A stretch of 19,791 nucleotides of DNA from Candidatus Scatousia excrementipullorum (GCA_017694215.1 JADIND010000141.1:1-19791), one strand, 5' to 3'. Shown: positions 7,982 to 16,446, counted from the first letter of the stretch. Numbers and translations are program-made. The notes: generated by a model from the sequence alone, not told the origin.

Positions 7982-8774
7982 AATGCCTGAACGTCCGGAA
8001 AATTCCCATAAGGGAACTTTCGGAAAAGTATTGAATGTATCGGGTTCGGATTATATGCCAGGGGCTGCTGTTCTATCCAGTCTTGCTGCGTTAAAAATCG
8101 GCTGCGGGTACGTGTTTTTGGCTTCAAGCGAAAGGGTCATAGATGCTGCTGCCGCTCAAACCCAAAATATTGTATTTGTTCAGTTAAAAGATATTCAAAA
8201 ACATCTTGCTGACAGTAATGTATTATTGATTGGCTGCGGGCTTTCCACATCGGAAAGTGCAGTTGAAATATTTAAAAATACGATTTCGAGTGCAGGCAAT
8301 ATCCGGTGTGTAATTGATGCCGACGGGTTGAATATTCTGTCAGGTTTTGATGATTTTAAAATTCCGGAAAATTCAGTTCTTACCCCTCATCCTAAAGAGG
8401 CAGCAAGACTTCTTGGGGTAGAAACTGATATGATTCTTTCGGATATAGAATATTATGCAAAAGAAATTTCTAAAAAATATAATAGTGTTACTGTTTTAAA
8501 AACTCATAATACTGTTGTTTGTTCAAAAAATTTGGAAATTTATGTGAATAATACCGGTAACAGTGCAATGGCAAAAGCCGGCAGCGGAGATGTGCTTGCA
8601 GGCGTGATAGCAGGACTTCTTGCCCAGCGGTGTGAACCTTTTTATGCTGCAAAACTTGGTGTTTATCTTCACGGATTAGCCGGAGATATTGCAAAAAATG
8701 ACCTGACCTCATACGGAGTTATGGCTTCCGATTTAGTCAGGTACATTTCTTATGCTGTTAAAACTCTTTTATAG
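7971..8774 (+). CDS. nnrD: ADP/ATP-dependent (S)-NAD(P)H-hydrate dehydratase, dehydratase domain only
   Basis: Metabolite-repair enzyme that dehydrates damaged NADHX/NADPHX back to NAD(P)H. The 267 residues match the ribokinase-like C-terminal half of bifunctional Nnr proteins: HKGTFGKVLNVSGS near 13-26, DADGLN near 115-120, LTPHPKEAARLL, and the nucleotide/catalytic loop NTGNSAMAKAGSGDVLAG near 193-210 with its essential Asp. The N-terminal epimerase (YjeF_N) half is absent, so that activity must lie elsewhere or be missing. The ATG at 7971 overlaps trmL with GAGG 12 nt upstream; the next in-frame ATG at 7983 is possible. The stop is only 3 bp from the stop of a convergent gene. A 7-bp stem (8776-8782 with 8790-8796) just past the stop is too weak to call a terminator. 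Confidence 0.92.
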   Translation: MDFKMPERPENSHKGTFGKVLNVSGSDYMPGAAVLSSLAALKIGCGYVFLASSERVIDAAAAQTQNIVFVQLKDIQKHLADSNVLLIGCGLSTSESAVEIFKNTISSAGNIRCVIDADGLNILSGFDDFKIPENSVLTPHPKEAARLLGVETDMILSDIEYYAKEISKKYNSVTVLKTHNTVVCSKNLEIYVNNTGNSAMAKAGSGDVLAGVIAGLLAQRCEPFYAAKLGVYLHGLAGDIAKNDLTSYGVMASDLVRYISYAVKTLL

Positions 8775-8777
8775 CTA

Positions 8778-9065
8778 TTAACCGATATAGTTAATACTGT
8801 TTTCCGGAATAATTTCTTCTGCAACTTTTACTTCCGGAGTTACCGGTGCTGCAACAGTTGGTTTAGGATATTCTCCTCTTGCTTTTAAATAAGAGTTTAC
8901 GTTAAATCTTCTGGTATCTTTATCTACAAATTTTTCAATTTTAGCAGCAAGTCTTTTTGCTGAAAGTTCATTCGGTGTTCCTGACAAATTGCTTGAGGCA
9001 GAAACATAAGTTTGCATATGACGACCTGCATTGATTGTTGCCTGCATAGGGTTAATTTTAAGCAT
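8778..9065 (-). CDS. Small unknown protein, 95 residues
   Basis: I do not recognise this protein. It is basic and soluble-looking in its first two thirds (residues 1-66, with KRLAAKIEKFVDKDTRR near 37-53). It then has a proline- and valine-rich tail (PKPTVAAPVTPEV) ending in NSINYIG, without signal peptide or membrane segment. AAGGAG 6 nt before the ATG makes translation likely. A candidate promoter lies about 87-114 bp upstream. It ends 3 bp from nnrD in a tail-to-tail arrangement. Codon use and composition look like the neighbours, so it is more likely a real lineage-specific gene than chance. Confidence 0.65.
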   Translation of the reverse strand: MLKINPMQATINAGRHMQTYVSASSNLSGTPNELSAKRLAAKIEKFVDKDTRRFNVNSYLKARGEYPKPTVAAPVTPEVKVAEEIIPENSINYIG

Positions 9066-9151
9066 TTTTTCTCCTTTTAATTTTTTTGTAAATTGTAAAT
9101 TCTCTGATAAATTTTTAGTTGTATATAATTAATAACTCGTAAAAATAATAA

Positions 9152-9179
9152 ATGCTATAAATTTATTTAATCTTTACAA
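9152..9179 (-). promoter_or_regulatory. Candidate promoter of the 95-residue gene
   Basis: On the minus strand TTGTAA (9179-9174), a 16-bp spacer and TAGCAT (9157-9152). The spacer length matches the better promoters in this window. The surroundings are extremely AT-rich, so chance matches are easy. Confidence 0.35.
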
Positions 9180-9217
9180 TAATTAATATAATTACACTAG
9201 CATGTATAATTTATAAG

Positions 9218-10348
9218 TCAATTAGCCACCTTACCTAAAATTACACGTCGGTGTGCTCCGGTGCATTCAGGCAGGTTGTTTGGTATACCGTAATAGTTAC
9301 AATATCCTAAAAGAGCGAAAGCCATGACTTCTTTGAAATTATTTGAAATTCCGTAAGCTTCATGCGTTTTTAAATCAATGTGTTTTGGCAGGTAGTGTCG
9401 TAAAAATTTCATTAATGCTGTATTGTACGCACCGCCTCCGCCGACAACAACTTCCTGAATGTCAATATCAGGGTAAACAAATCGTTCGTAAGCTTTTGCG
9501 ATTGTTTTTGCAGTAAGAGCCGTTACCGTTGCAATTATATCTTCCGGAACTTTAGGTCCGAATTTAAGTGCGTTTTCTATATATGCAGTTGAGAAATATT
9601 CTCTGCCTGTGGATTTTGGCGGGTTTTTGAAATAATAATCATCCTGCATAAGGCAATCCAGCCAGCTTTCTTGAATTTTCCCGGAATTTGCAACATCTCC
9701 GTTTTCGTCAAAAGGTTTGTTGAAGAATTTATTCATACAGTAATCAATCATAATGTTACCGAGTCCGGTGTCAAATCCAAAGGTTGGTTTTTCTTGTGAG
9801 ATAACTGTAACATTTGAGATTCCTCCGATATTTTGGATTGCAATGTTTTTTTTCAACGGTTTGAACCATTTTTCATCAGCAAAACAAACAAGCGGGGCTC
9901 CTTCGCCGCCGTTTGCGATATCGGCTTCTCTGAAATTTGATATAACATGGCATCCGGTTTCTTTTGCAATAACAGAACTTTCTCCTATTTGGAGCGTACT
10001 TTTTAAAGAAATGTCATCAAGTTTTTCATCAAACGGATAATGATAAATTGTTTGCCCGTGGCTTGCGATAAAATCCGGTTTTCCATGTTCGGATATCAAA
10101 ATATTACATGCGTTTGCAAAACATTTTCCTATTGCAAAATTCATCTGGCAAACATCTTTAACTGTTGCATTGCCTGAGAATAAATTGAAAATTTTTTCTC
10201 TGATGTGAGGAGGATATTTGTAATTAATTCCCTGAACAAGTTCGCATGACAAATCCGGATGCACAATGCATAATCCGGCATCAATGCTGTCGCATGATGT
10301 GCCGGACATCAAACCTATAATTTTTTTGCTATCAAGTTCGTCTTTCAT
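9218..10348 (-). CDS. anmK: Anhydro-N-acetylmuramic acid kinase
   Basis: A cytosolic sugar kinase that opens and phosphorylates 1,6-anhydro-MurNAc from recycled peptidoglycan to give MurNAc-6-phosphate. At 376 residues it has the usual length. The ATP-binding loop GLMSGTSCDSID is at 12-23, NIGGISNVTV at 173-182, the catalytic-base segment GFDTGLGN at 191-198 (D193 by family analogy) and VVGGGGAYN near 300. Two deviations are visible: DS replaces the usual DG at residue 21 of the loop, and Leu replaces Pro in the DTGPGN motif. GGAG sits 2-3 nt before the ATG, a short spacing. MurQ, the next enzyme, is not adjacent. It complements DacB in cell-wall turnover. A 17-bp inverted repeat is centred 37 bp upstream. 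Confidence 0.95.
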   Translation of the reverse strand: MKDELDSKKIIGLMSGTSCDSIDAGLCIVHPDLSCELVQGINYKYPPHIREKIFNLFSGNATVKDVCQMNFAIGKCFANACNILISEHGKPDFIASHGQTIYHYPFDEKLDDISLKSTLQIGESSVIAKETGCHVISNFREADIANGGEGAPLVCFADEKWFKPLKKNIAIQNIGGISNVTVISQEKPTFGFDTGLGNIMIDYCMNKFFNKPFDENGDVANSGKIQESWLDCLMQDDYYFKNPPKSTGREYFSTAYIENALKFGPKVPEDIIATVTALTAKTIAKAYERFVYPDIDIQEVVVGGGGAYNTALMKFLRHYLPKHIDLKTHEAYGISNNFKEVMAFALLGYCNYYGIPNNLPECTGAHRRVILGKVAN

Positions 10349-10376
10349 TTCTCCTCAACTGCTATAGACTCACTTT

Positions 10377-10393
10377 GTTGCATAAAATGCAAC
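10377..10393. promoter_or_regulatory. Inverted repeat GTTGCAT-AAA-ATGCAAC upstream of anmK
   Basis: A perfect 7-bp inverted repeat with a 3-bp centre, beginning 29 bp upstream of the anmK start. Its position suits an operator for a sugar-responsive repressor or a small hairpin in the leader. No T run, so not a terminator. Confidence 0.45.
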
Positions 10394-10661
10394 TAAACCC
10401 CAAATCTCTTAATAAAATTTTTAAACCTAAATAAAAAAATATATCCCTAATCTTCCTGCTCTGCAGTTAACCTCAAAATCTCTCTTTTTCCTTAACCTTT
10501 TTATTTTAAAAAGGACTATCCTTTGCCATCACCTCTTTTTCTTAACCTGTCCTTAAAACTACCCTGTTCTCCTCAAATCAGATAGCCGTTATCTTTATCC
10601 ATCCGGAGAATTGAAAACTTTTTCTTCCCCGTAGTTATTAATGTAAATCTAAGTAAAAAAA
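10394..10661. other. Gene-free, purine/pyrimidine-skewed region
   Basis: I see no gene in this stretch between anmK and the WYL genes. The plus strand is pyrimidine-rich with repeated CTTAACC-type words (near 10465, 10491 and 10540), so a minus transcript would carry repeated purine-rich GGTTAAG words. A hairpin CCTTTTTA/TAAAAAGG (10496-10503 with 10507-10514) overlaps another, AAAGGA/TCCTTT (10510-10515 with 10519-10524); the two exclude each other. A minus-strand mini-ORF of seven codons with a good ribosome-binding sequence overlaps the second hairpin. It could be the long leader of anmK or a small RNA, but neither is shown. Confidence 0.35.
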
Positions 10662-10730
10662 TTGACAAGCAAAAAAAAATTAATTATTTTTTACAAACGA
10701 CCATGCCCCCTGCTAATCTAAGAAAAAATT
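10646..10730 (+). repeat. Direct repeat AATCTAAG(T)AAAAAA(A)TT, two copies
   Basis: Copies at 10646-10663 and 10715-10730, differing only by a T and the length of the A run. The first runs into the -35 of the candidate promoter at 10662-10690 and the second lies about 25 bp downstream of its -10. Their bracketing of a promoter upstream of two regulator genes makes them candidate binding sites. Confidence 0.4.
10662..10690 (+). promoter_or_regulatory. Candidate promoter for the WYL-WYL-dnaE unit
   Basis: Perfect TTGACA (10662-10667), a 17-bp spacer and TATTTT (10685-10690). The predicted start near 10697 would give a 200-nt leader before the ATG at 10900. The stretch 10697-10899 is AT-rich and holds no gene that I can support. 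Confidence 0.45.
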
Positions 10731-10899
10731 CGTGTTCTTAAATCTTAATGAAGAAATTTTAATGAAATTAGGTAAAGATTTAAAAGATTTTTAGTTGACA
10801 TTTTAGTTTATTTGTTTGAGGCATGCTGTATTTATTGAAAACATAAATAATGGCAATTTAAAAACTTTTATTATACAATATTTAAAAGGAGCTGGAATT

Positions 10900-11850
10900 A
10901 TGAAAGAATTTATGAAGACTAAGACTGTGACATATAATCTTATGTCATTTACGGGATTTAAGTCCTTGTATGTTTTTTCTCTCTTACTGGAAGCTCCCAG
11001 ATCTTATGCTGAAATTTGTGAAGCATTTAAAAAGCATGAATTTATAAAAGAATCTATTTCCATTGATACATTACGGGTTTATTTAACTTCTTTAAAACGT
11101 GCGGGATGTGAGATAATCAGGATGAAAAAATCTGAAGGCTCTAAATACAAACTGGTTTCTCATCCTTTTCAGCTTTATGTTACTGATGAACAAATAAACA
11201 GTATTGCTAAAATTTATAAAAATTTATCAAAAAATATTTCTCTTGATGAACTCCTTATTCTGGACAAATTTTTAAAAAAACTTGCAGTTTTGATAAATAA
11301 TCCTCTTTTAGAAGAAACTTATAATAAAGTGAGTGCTTTTAAAGGTATTGATATGGAGATTCTTGAAACATTAATTAGGTGTTGTAAAGCCAAAGAGCAG
11401 ATAACTTTTTTGTATAATTCCCCGAAAAACGGTAAAAAAGAAATTCAAATTGTTACTGATAAAGTCGGCTTTTCAAACGGTAAATTATATCTTTACGGTG
11501 TAGGTTTTGAATATAAACAGTACGGTTATTTCAATGTATCCCGTATTGAGAAAATAGTAAGTATTTCTTTGTATAAAACAGATATCAGCGATGTTGAAGT
11601 GTTTACGGTAGGATATGAGCTTTACGGAAATCTTCCGGAGCTGAAACTCGGGGATGATGAAAAAATTGTTGAAACTAAAAATGATAATACTGTTGTTGTC
11701 GAATATAAATCTTCCAATATGTTTATGATAAAACAGAAGATTCTATCTTACGGGTGTGCATGCAGGGTTTTGTATCCCGAATCCGTAAAAAATGAAATTT
11801 TGGAAACATTAAAAGCAATGAGAGCGGGGTATTATGATGGCGAGAATTAG
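10900..11850 (+). CDS. HTH-WYL domain transcriptional regulator (first of pair)
   Basis: A 316-residue DNA-binding regulator. Residues about 18-88 form a winged-helix/HTH domain (VFSLLLEAPRSYAEI then SIDTLRVYLTSLKRAGCEI). A WYL domain covers about 155-222, with ITFLYNS and GKLYLYGVGFEYKQYGYFNVSRIEKI in the usual strand order. A C-terminal WCX-like extension ends in RVLYPESVKNEILETLKAM. WYL domains are thought to sense ligands, often nucleic acid. The ATG at 10900 is preferred because AAGGAG is 8 nt upstream; a TTG 28 codons earlier has no such site. The last 17 nt overlap the second WYL gene. The pair resembles PafB/PafC in arrangement. Family is fairly sure, target unknown. Confidence 0.82.
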   Translation: MKEFMKTKTVTYNLMSFTGFKSLYVFSLLLEAPRSYAEICEAFKKHEFIKESISIDTLRVYLTSLKRAGCEIIRMKKSEGSKYKLVSHPFQLYVTDEQINSIAKIYKNLSKNISLDELLILDKFLKKLAVLINNPLLEETYNKVSAFKGIDMEILETLIRCCKAKEQITFLYNSPKNGKKEIQIVTDKVGFSNGKLYLYGVGFEYKQYGYFNVSRIEKIVSISLYKTDISDVEVFTVGYELYGNLPELKLGDDEKIVETKNDNTVVVEYKSSNMFMIKQKILSYGCACRVLYPESVKNEILETLKAMRAGYYDGEN

Positions 11851-12760
11851 TGAAAAATATAATGATTCTTGCTTGAAAATGTTTAGCTTGCTTAAACTTT
11901 TAATGCAAGGTGAGGCTGATTTTAAAGATGTAATCAGTATTTTTGCCGATGAGGATGACGGTGTTATTTCAAATTCCCATGTCATTTTGAATAAGTATTT
12001 AAATACTTTAAAAATTTTCGGGGTAAAAATTGAAAAGAAAAAGAATAAATATTATCTTTTGAATATGCCGTTTAATATTGATTTTTCAACTTCAGATGTA
12101 AAAGCGGTTGAGCTTTTGAGGTCTGCTGCAGACTTAATGGCGTCCGGTAAAAATAAAGAAAATATTTTAAAGTTGATTAAAGATATTGAAATAAGATACA
12201 ACGAATCTGCCAAAACTGCTGCAGAAGAGTTAAAAGGAAAGATAAATATTGATCTTTCTTTTTATTATACAAAATTCAGAGAACAGATAGTTGCCTGTGA
12301 ACGTTATTGTCAGGAAAAACAAAAACTTGAACTTCTATATCTCTTTAACAACCAGGAATATTCAATAATATGTTCTCCGAAAGAGATTAAATATCAAAGC
12401 CGGAAAGTATGCCTGAGTGTTTTTAATCAACTTACCCGTCAGATAATAGATATTCCTATTGATAATATAAAAAGTATAAAACAGCTTCCGACAGTTTCTC
12501 CGGTTCAGGAAGAAACGACCTCTGTTGTCTATATATTAAAAGACAGGCTTGCTAAATCATATAAGTTGAAAGACTGGGAACATTCAGACGGTTACGACAA
12601 AGACGGGAATCTTATTGTTGTTAATAATGATGAAGATTTTGATGTGCTCTTAAACAGGCTTATGAAATACGGAAAAAACTGTACAATTCTTTCACCTAAA
12701 TATTTGAGAGAAAGTATGCTTGATTTGATTAACAATACAATTAAAAATTATGATAATTAA
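11834..12760 (+). CDS. HTH-WYL domain regulator (second of pair)
   Basis: A 308-residue relative of the preceding protein with the same order: N-terminal HTH (about 10-75, with NKYLNTLKIFGVKIEKKKNKYYL as recognition helix and wing), helical linker, a diverged WYL-like domain (about 162-215, KLELLYLF then YQSRKVCLSVFNQ and IPIDNIKSI), and a C-terminal WCX-like part ending YGKNCTILSPKYLRESMLDLI. WYL proteins can work as heterodimers (PafBC), and overlapping genes for two different copies fit that. Two adjacent ATGs (11834, 11837) are equally possible; only a weak GGGG precedes them, consistent with translational coupling. dnaE starts 50 bp downstream, perhaps on the same transcript. Confidence 0.75.
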   Translation: MMARISEKYNDSCLKMFSLLKLLMQGEADFKDVISIFADEDDGVISNSHVILNKYLNTLKIFGVKIEKKKNKYYLLNMPFNIDFSTSDVKAVELLRSAADLMASGKNKENILKLIKDIEIRYNESAKTAAEELKGKINIDLSFYYTKFREQIVACERYCQEKQKLELLYLFNNQEYSIICSPKEIKYQSRKVCLSVFNQLTRQIIDIPIDNIKSIKQLPTVSPVQEETTSVVYILKDRLAKSYKLKDWEHSDGYDKDGNLIVVNNDEDFDVLLNRLMKYGKNCTILSPKYLRESMLDLINNTIKNYDN

Positions 12761-12810
12761 TTAAAATTTACAAATACTGTTTTTTATTTTTTATTAAGTA
12801 TCATGAAAGT

Positions 12811-15800
12811 ATGAGCAGACCATACGTACCATTACATGTTCACAGTGAATATTCTCTTCTTGACGGGGCTATCAGAATTAAGGATTTGGTTAATTTCGCA
12901 AAAGAAAATGAAATGCCTGCTGTTGCACTGACTGACCATGGTGTCATGTACGGTGATATGGAACTTTATACTACAGCCAAAGAAAACGGTATTAAACCGA
13001 TTCTCGGCTGTGAATTCTATGTGCATGACAGAGATATTGAAGACAGGGATAAAATGCACAATCCTTGTTATCACCTGGTTTTGCTGGCAAAAGATAAAGC
13101 CGGATATGCAAATCTTATTAAACTTGTTTCAACTGCCTGGTGTAAAGGTCGTTATATGCATCCCCGTATAAATTTTGAACTGCTTAAAGAGCATCATGAA
13201 GGGCTTATATGTCTTTCTGCATGTTTAGGCGGCGAGGTGCTTCAGAATCTTTTGAAAAATGATTATGAAGCAGCAAAACAAACTGCCCGGAGGTATAAAG
13301 ATTTATTCGGTGATGATTACTATATTGAATTGCAGGATCACGGGCTGGATGAGCAAAAAAGAACTAATCCTGAATTAATTAAGCTTGCAAAAGAATTAAA
13401 TCTCAAAATGGTAATCACAAACGATTCACATTATTTAAAAAGAGAAGATGCTGATATGCATGATACGCTTTTGTGCATGCAGACAAACAGTGATAAAGAT
13501 GATCCTAACCGTTTTCATTTTGCAAATAACGAATTTTATGTAAAGACTGCAGAACAGTTGAGAGATTCTTTCAAGTGGATGGATTCACAAATGTTTGATG
13601 AGTGCATTCAAAATACGGTTGATATTGCTGAAAAATGCCATCTTATGCTGGAACTTGGCAAGAGTCCTCTGCCTGATTATAAAGTTCCGCAAGGGCATAC
13701 TATTGATTCGTATCTGGAATATCTGGTTTATGAAGGTTGTAAAAAAAGATACGGTGAAATTTCACCGGAATTAAAAGAACGTATTGATTATGAAATAGGT
13801 GTTATTGAGCAGATGGGCTTTGCTGCATACTTTTTGATAACATGGGATTTTATTCATTATGCCAAAACCCATGGTATTCCGGTAGGACCGGGAAGAGGTT
13901 CCGCTGCCGGGTCAGTTGTTGCTTATGCTCTTGAAATTACGGATTTGGATCCTATTAAGCATAAACTCTTGTTTGAAAGATTTTTAAATCCTGAACGTTT
14001 CACAATGCCTGATATTGATATTGACTTTTGTATTGAGCGAAGAGGTGAAGTTATTGATTATGTAACTAAAAAATACGGTGAAGATAAAGTTTGCCAGATT
14101 ATTACATTCGGAACTTACGCCGCAAAAGCCGCACTTAAAGGAATATGCAGGATTTTAAAAGTTCCGTTTTCGGAAAGCAATAAGCTTGCATCTCTTGTTG
14201 AACCTGCAATAGAACTTGCACAGGCAACGAATCCGAAAGCAAAAACTTTAAAAGATGCAATGCAGTGTGACGGTTCTGAGTTAAAAACTCTTTATGACAA
14301 AGATGAACAGCTTCCTGCAGGCGATCCGACGGAAGGTAAGACAGTCGGGATTAAAAAGATTGTTGATTTAGCTATTGGTATAGAGGGAATTAAAAACAAT
14401 ACAGGAACCCATGCCGCAGGGGTAATCATCGCACCGGAGCCGTTGGATCATATTCTCCCGGTTCAGCCTTCAAAGGATGGAATTGTGCAGACCGGATATC
14501 CTCCGCATGATGTTACGGAAGTTTTAAGCCTGTTAAAAATGGATTTTTTGGGGCTGCGTAACCTTACGACCATTTATAAAACGGTTGATTTAATTAAACA
14601 GCAGCAGGGAATAGAATTAAAAATTAACGATATCCCGCTTGATGACAAACCTGTATATGACATGCTTATGACAGGTGATACAGACGGTGTTTTCCAGCTT
14701 GAATCGCAAGGTATGAAAAACCTTGTTAAACGCTTAAAACCTGACGTTTTTGAAGATTTAGGTGCGTTGGTCGCTCTGTTTCGACCGGGGCCTCTGGATT
14801 CAGGCATGGTTGATGATTTCGTAGAACGTAAACATGGACGTCAGGCTATTACATATGCACACCCTCTTCTTGAGCCGGTATTGAAGGATACGTACGGAAC
14901 TATTGTATATCAGGAACAGATTATGCAGGTCTTTCAGGTTTTGGCGGATTATACGCTCGGTCAAGCGGATATGGTTCGTCGTATGATGGGTAAGAAAAAA
15001 GTCGATGAAATGGAAAAACAGAAAAGTAAGTTCATTGAACGTTCTGCCCAGCATGGAATGACTGCGAAAGACGCAGAAGCACTGTTTAACCAAATTCTTG
15101 CTTTTGCATCATACTGTTTTAACCGGTCACATTCTGCAGCGTATGCATTTGTTGCATATCAGACTGCTTATTTGAAATGTCATTATCCGGTTGAATACCT
15201 GTCGGCACTTTTGTCAAGTGTTGCCGGGGATCAGGAAAAAACTCAGCTCTATATAGAAGAAGCACAGAAAAAAGGTATAAAAGTTTTGCCGCCTGATATT
15301 AACCATTCGCAGTCGACATTTACTCCTGATGAAGGTAATATCAGGTTCGGTCTTGCTTCAATTAAGCAGGTTGGCGAAGGTGTTATTGAAGAAATTATAA
15401 AAGAACGTGAGGCTAACGGGCCATTTAAATCAATTTATGATTATATAAAACGAGTTGATACAAAATGCTCAAACAAAAAGACTCTTGAGGGGTTAATAAA
15501 ATCCGGAGCTTTTTCATCAATAGAAAAGAGCAGAAGGCAGCTCTGGGATAATATTGATTATATTACGGCTACTGCATCAAAAGAGGCAAAGCAAAAAGAA
15601 TCAGGGCAAGGCAGTTTATTTGACCTTCTCGGGGATTCCTCGGTTGTAGATGATGCAAAATTTCAGCTGGCGGGTTCGGATGAAGAGTATGATCAGCGTC
15701 AAATCCAGCTTTTTGAAAAAGAATTTTTAGGATTTTACGTAACCAGCCATCCGCTTTCGACGATTAGAGATAAATTGCCGTTTTTGATGACGCATAAAAT

Positions 15801-16365
15801 ATCTGAAATCCCGGAACTTCCTAACGAAAAAGTTGTTACGATATGCGGACTTGTGACCGCTGTAAAACAAATACCAACGAAGAAGGATCCGACAAAATTT
15901 ATTAGATTTGTAACTGTGGAAGATTTGACCGGAAAAATTGATACAATCGTATTTAACGGAAAAATTCAGGAATACGGAACATATCTTGAAGTTGAACAGA
16001 GAGTAATAGTATCGGGAAAAGTGAACCGCAGAAGTGATGATGACCCGCCGGCATTAATTGTTGATACTGTCAAACCGGTTGATAACTCGAACATATTTAC
16101 AATTTCAATAAATGATGATTTGAAATATGAGGAATTGGTTTATTTGAAAAATATTCTCTGTCAATTCAAGGGCTCAGATCCTGTAATGCTGAAAGTAAAT
16201 GACCTGGGCGGAAGTTCTAAGATATTGTCCGCTTCTATGTTCTGGGTTGAAACCTCAAATGAGCTGGTAAATAAAGTGACCAATGCGTTTAATAATCGCG
16301 TTTCAGTGAACGTTCGTTCTCTGGATAGTAAAGATGAAGAAACAGAGGAAAAAATTCCGGCATAA
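12811..16365 (+). CDS. dnaE: DNA polymerase III subunit alpha (DnaE type)
   Basis: The replicative C-family polymerase, 1184 residues, close to the usual 1150-1200. An N-terminal PHP domain covers about 1-270. The polymerase core has GPGRGSAAGSVVAYA (about 362-376), the catalytic pair D401 and D403 in PDIDIDF and the third Asp at 578 in KMDFLGL. Then come the YQEQIMQV fingers region and helix-hairpin-helix segments. An OB-fold lies near 1008-1085 (VVTICGLVTAVKQI). Candidate PHP metal ligands H9, H11, D18, H43, E68, H88, C138, D205 and H207 all seem present, unlike the decayed PHP of E. coli, so built-in proofreading is possible. The ATG lacks a good ribosome-binding sequence and overlaps the stop of a three-codon ORF (ATG at 12803). 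Confidence 0.97.
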   Translation: MSRPYVPLHVHSEYSLLDGAIRIKDLVNFAKENEMPAVALTDHGVMYGDMELYTTAKENGIKPILGCEFYVHDRDIEDRDKMHNPCYHLVLLAKDKAGYANLIKLVSTAWCKGRYMHPRINFELLKEHHEGLICLSACLGGEVLQNLLKNDYEAAKQTARRYKDLFGDDYYIELQDHGLDEQKRTNPELIKLAKELNLKMVITNDSHYLKREDADMHDTLLCMQTNSDKDDPNRFHFANNEFYVKTAEQLRDSFKWMDSQMFDECIQNTVDIAEKCHLMLELGKSPLPDYKVPQGHTIDSYLEYLVYEGCKKRYGEISPELKERIDYEIGVIEQMGFAAYFLITWDFIHYAKTHGIPVGPGRGSAAGSVVAYALEITDLDPIKHKLLFERFLNPERFTMPDIDIDFCIERRGEVIDYVTKKYGEDKVCQIITFGTYAAKAALKGICRILKVPFSESNKLASLVEPAIELAQATNPKAKTLKDAMQCDGSELKTLYDKDEQLPAGDPTEGKTVGIKKIVDLAIGIEGIKNNTGTHAAGVIIAPEPLDHILPVQPSKDGIVQTGYPPHDVTEVLSLLKMDFLGLRNLTTIYKTVDLIKQQQGIELKINDIPLDDKPVYDMLMTGDTDGVFQLESQGMKNLVKRLKPDVFEDLGALVALFRPGPLDSGMVDDFVERKHGRQAITYAHPLLEPVLKDTYGTIVYQEQIMQVFQVLADYTLGQADMVRRMMGKKKVDEMEKQKSKFIERSAQHGMTAKDAEALFNQILAFASYCFNRSHSAAYAFVAYQTAYLKCHYPVEYLSALLSSVAGDQEKTQLYIEEAQKKGIKVLPPDINHSQSTFTPDEGNIRFGLASIKQVGEGVIEEIIKEREANGPFKSIYDYIKRVDTKCSNKKTLEGLIKSGAFSSIEKSRRQLWDNIDYITATASKEAKQKESGQGSLFDLLGDSSVVDDAKFQLAGSDEEYDQRQIQLFEKEFLGFYVTSHPLSTIRDKLPFLMTHKISEIPELPNEKVVTICGLVTAVKQIPTKKDPTKFIRFVTVEDLTGKIDTIVFNGKIQEYGTYLEVEQRVIVSGKVNRRSDDDPPALIVDTVKPVDNSNIFTISINDDLKYEELVYLKNILCQFKGSDPVMLKVNDLGGSSKILSASMFWVETSNELVNKVTNAFNNRVSVNVRSLDSKDEETEEKIPA

Positions 16366-16412
16366 TAAATAATAAAAAAGGGACTTATATAGCAAATTCC
16401 ACTAAATAGGTT

Positions 16413-16446
16413 AAAACGGTTAACAATGCTTAACAATCACCGTTTT
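16413..16446. terminator. Hairpin behind dnaE, possible terminator
   Basis: AAAACGGT (16413-16420) pairs with ACCGTTTT (16439-16446), followed by one more T, with an 18-nt loop containing TTAACAAT twice (16420-16427 and 16430-16437). The T tract is short and the loop long, so termination is only possible, not clear. It overlaps the last codons of the passenger gene. Confidence 0.35.

Noticed and set aside
9190..9211. Imperfect stem downstream of anmK as a terminator
   Set aside because: One mismatched pair, AT-only stem and no T run; too weak to call.
9753..10040. 95-codon plus-strand ORF opposite anmK
   Set aside because: It is the antisense shadow of a well-conserved kinase gene and has no features of its own.
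10387..10434. 15-codon plus-strand ORF in the anmK upstream region
   Set aside because: No ribosome-binding site, and it overlaps the inverted repeat; probably chance.
10795..10800. Perfect TTGACA upstream of the WYL genes
   Set aside because: No acceptable -10 hexamer lies 15-19 bp downstream.
10816..10899. 28-residue N-terminal extension of the first WYL protein from a TTG codon
   Set aside because: The extension resembles no HTH-WYL N-terminus, the TTG has no ribosome-binding site, and the ATG at 10900 has AAGGAG at ideal distance.
12803..12814. Three-codon ORF (M-K-V) ending across the dnaE start codon
   Set aside because: Looks like a coupling minicistron, but it is too short to separate from chance and has no ribosome-binding site of its own.
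14574..15093. Minus-strand ORFs opposite dnaE
   Set aside because: They lie wholly within conserved polymerase coding sequence and read as low-quality translations.
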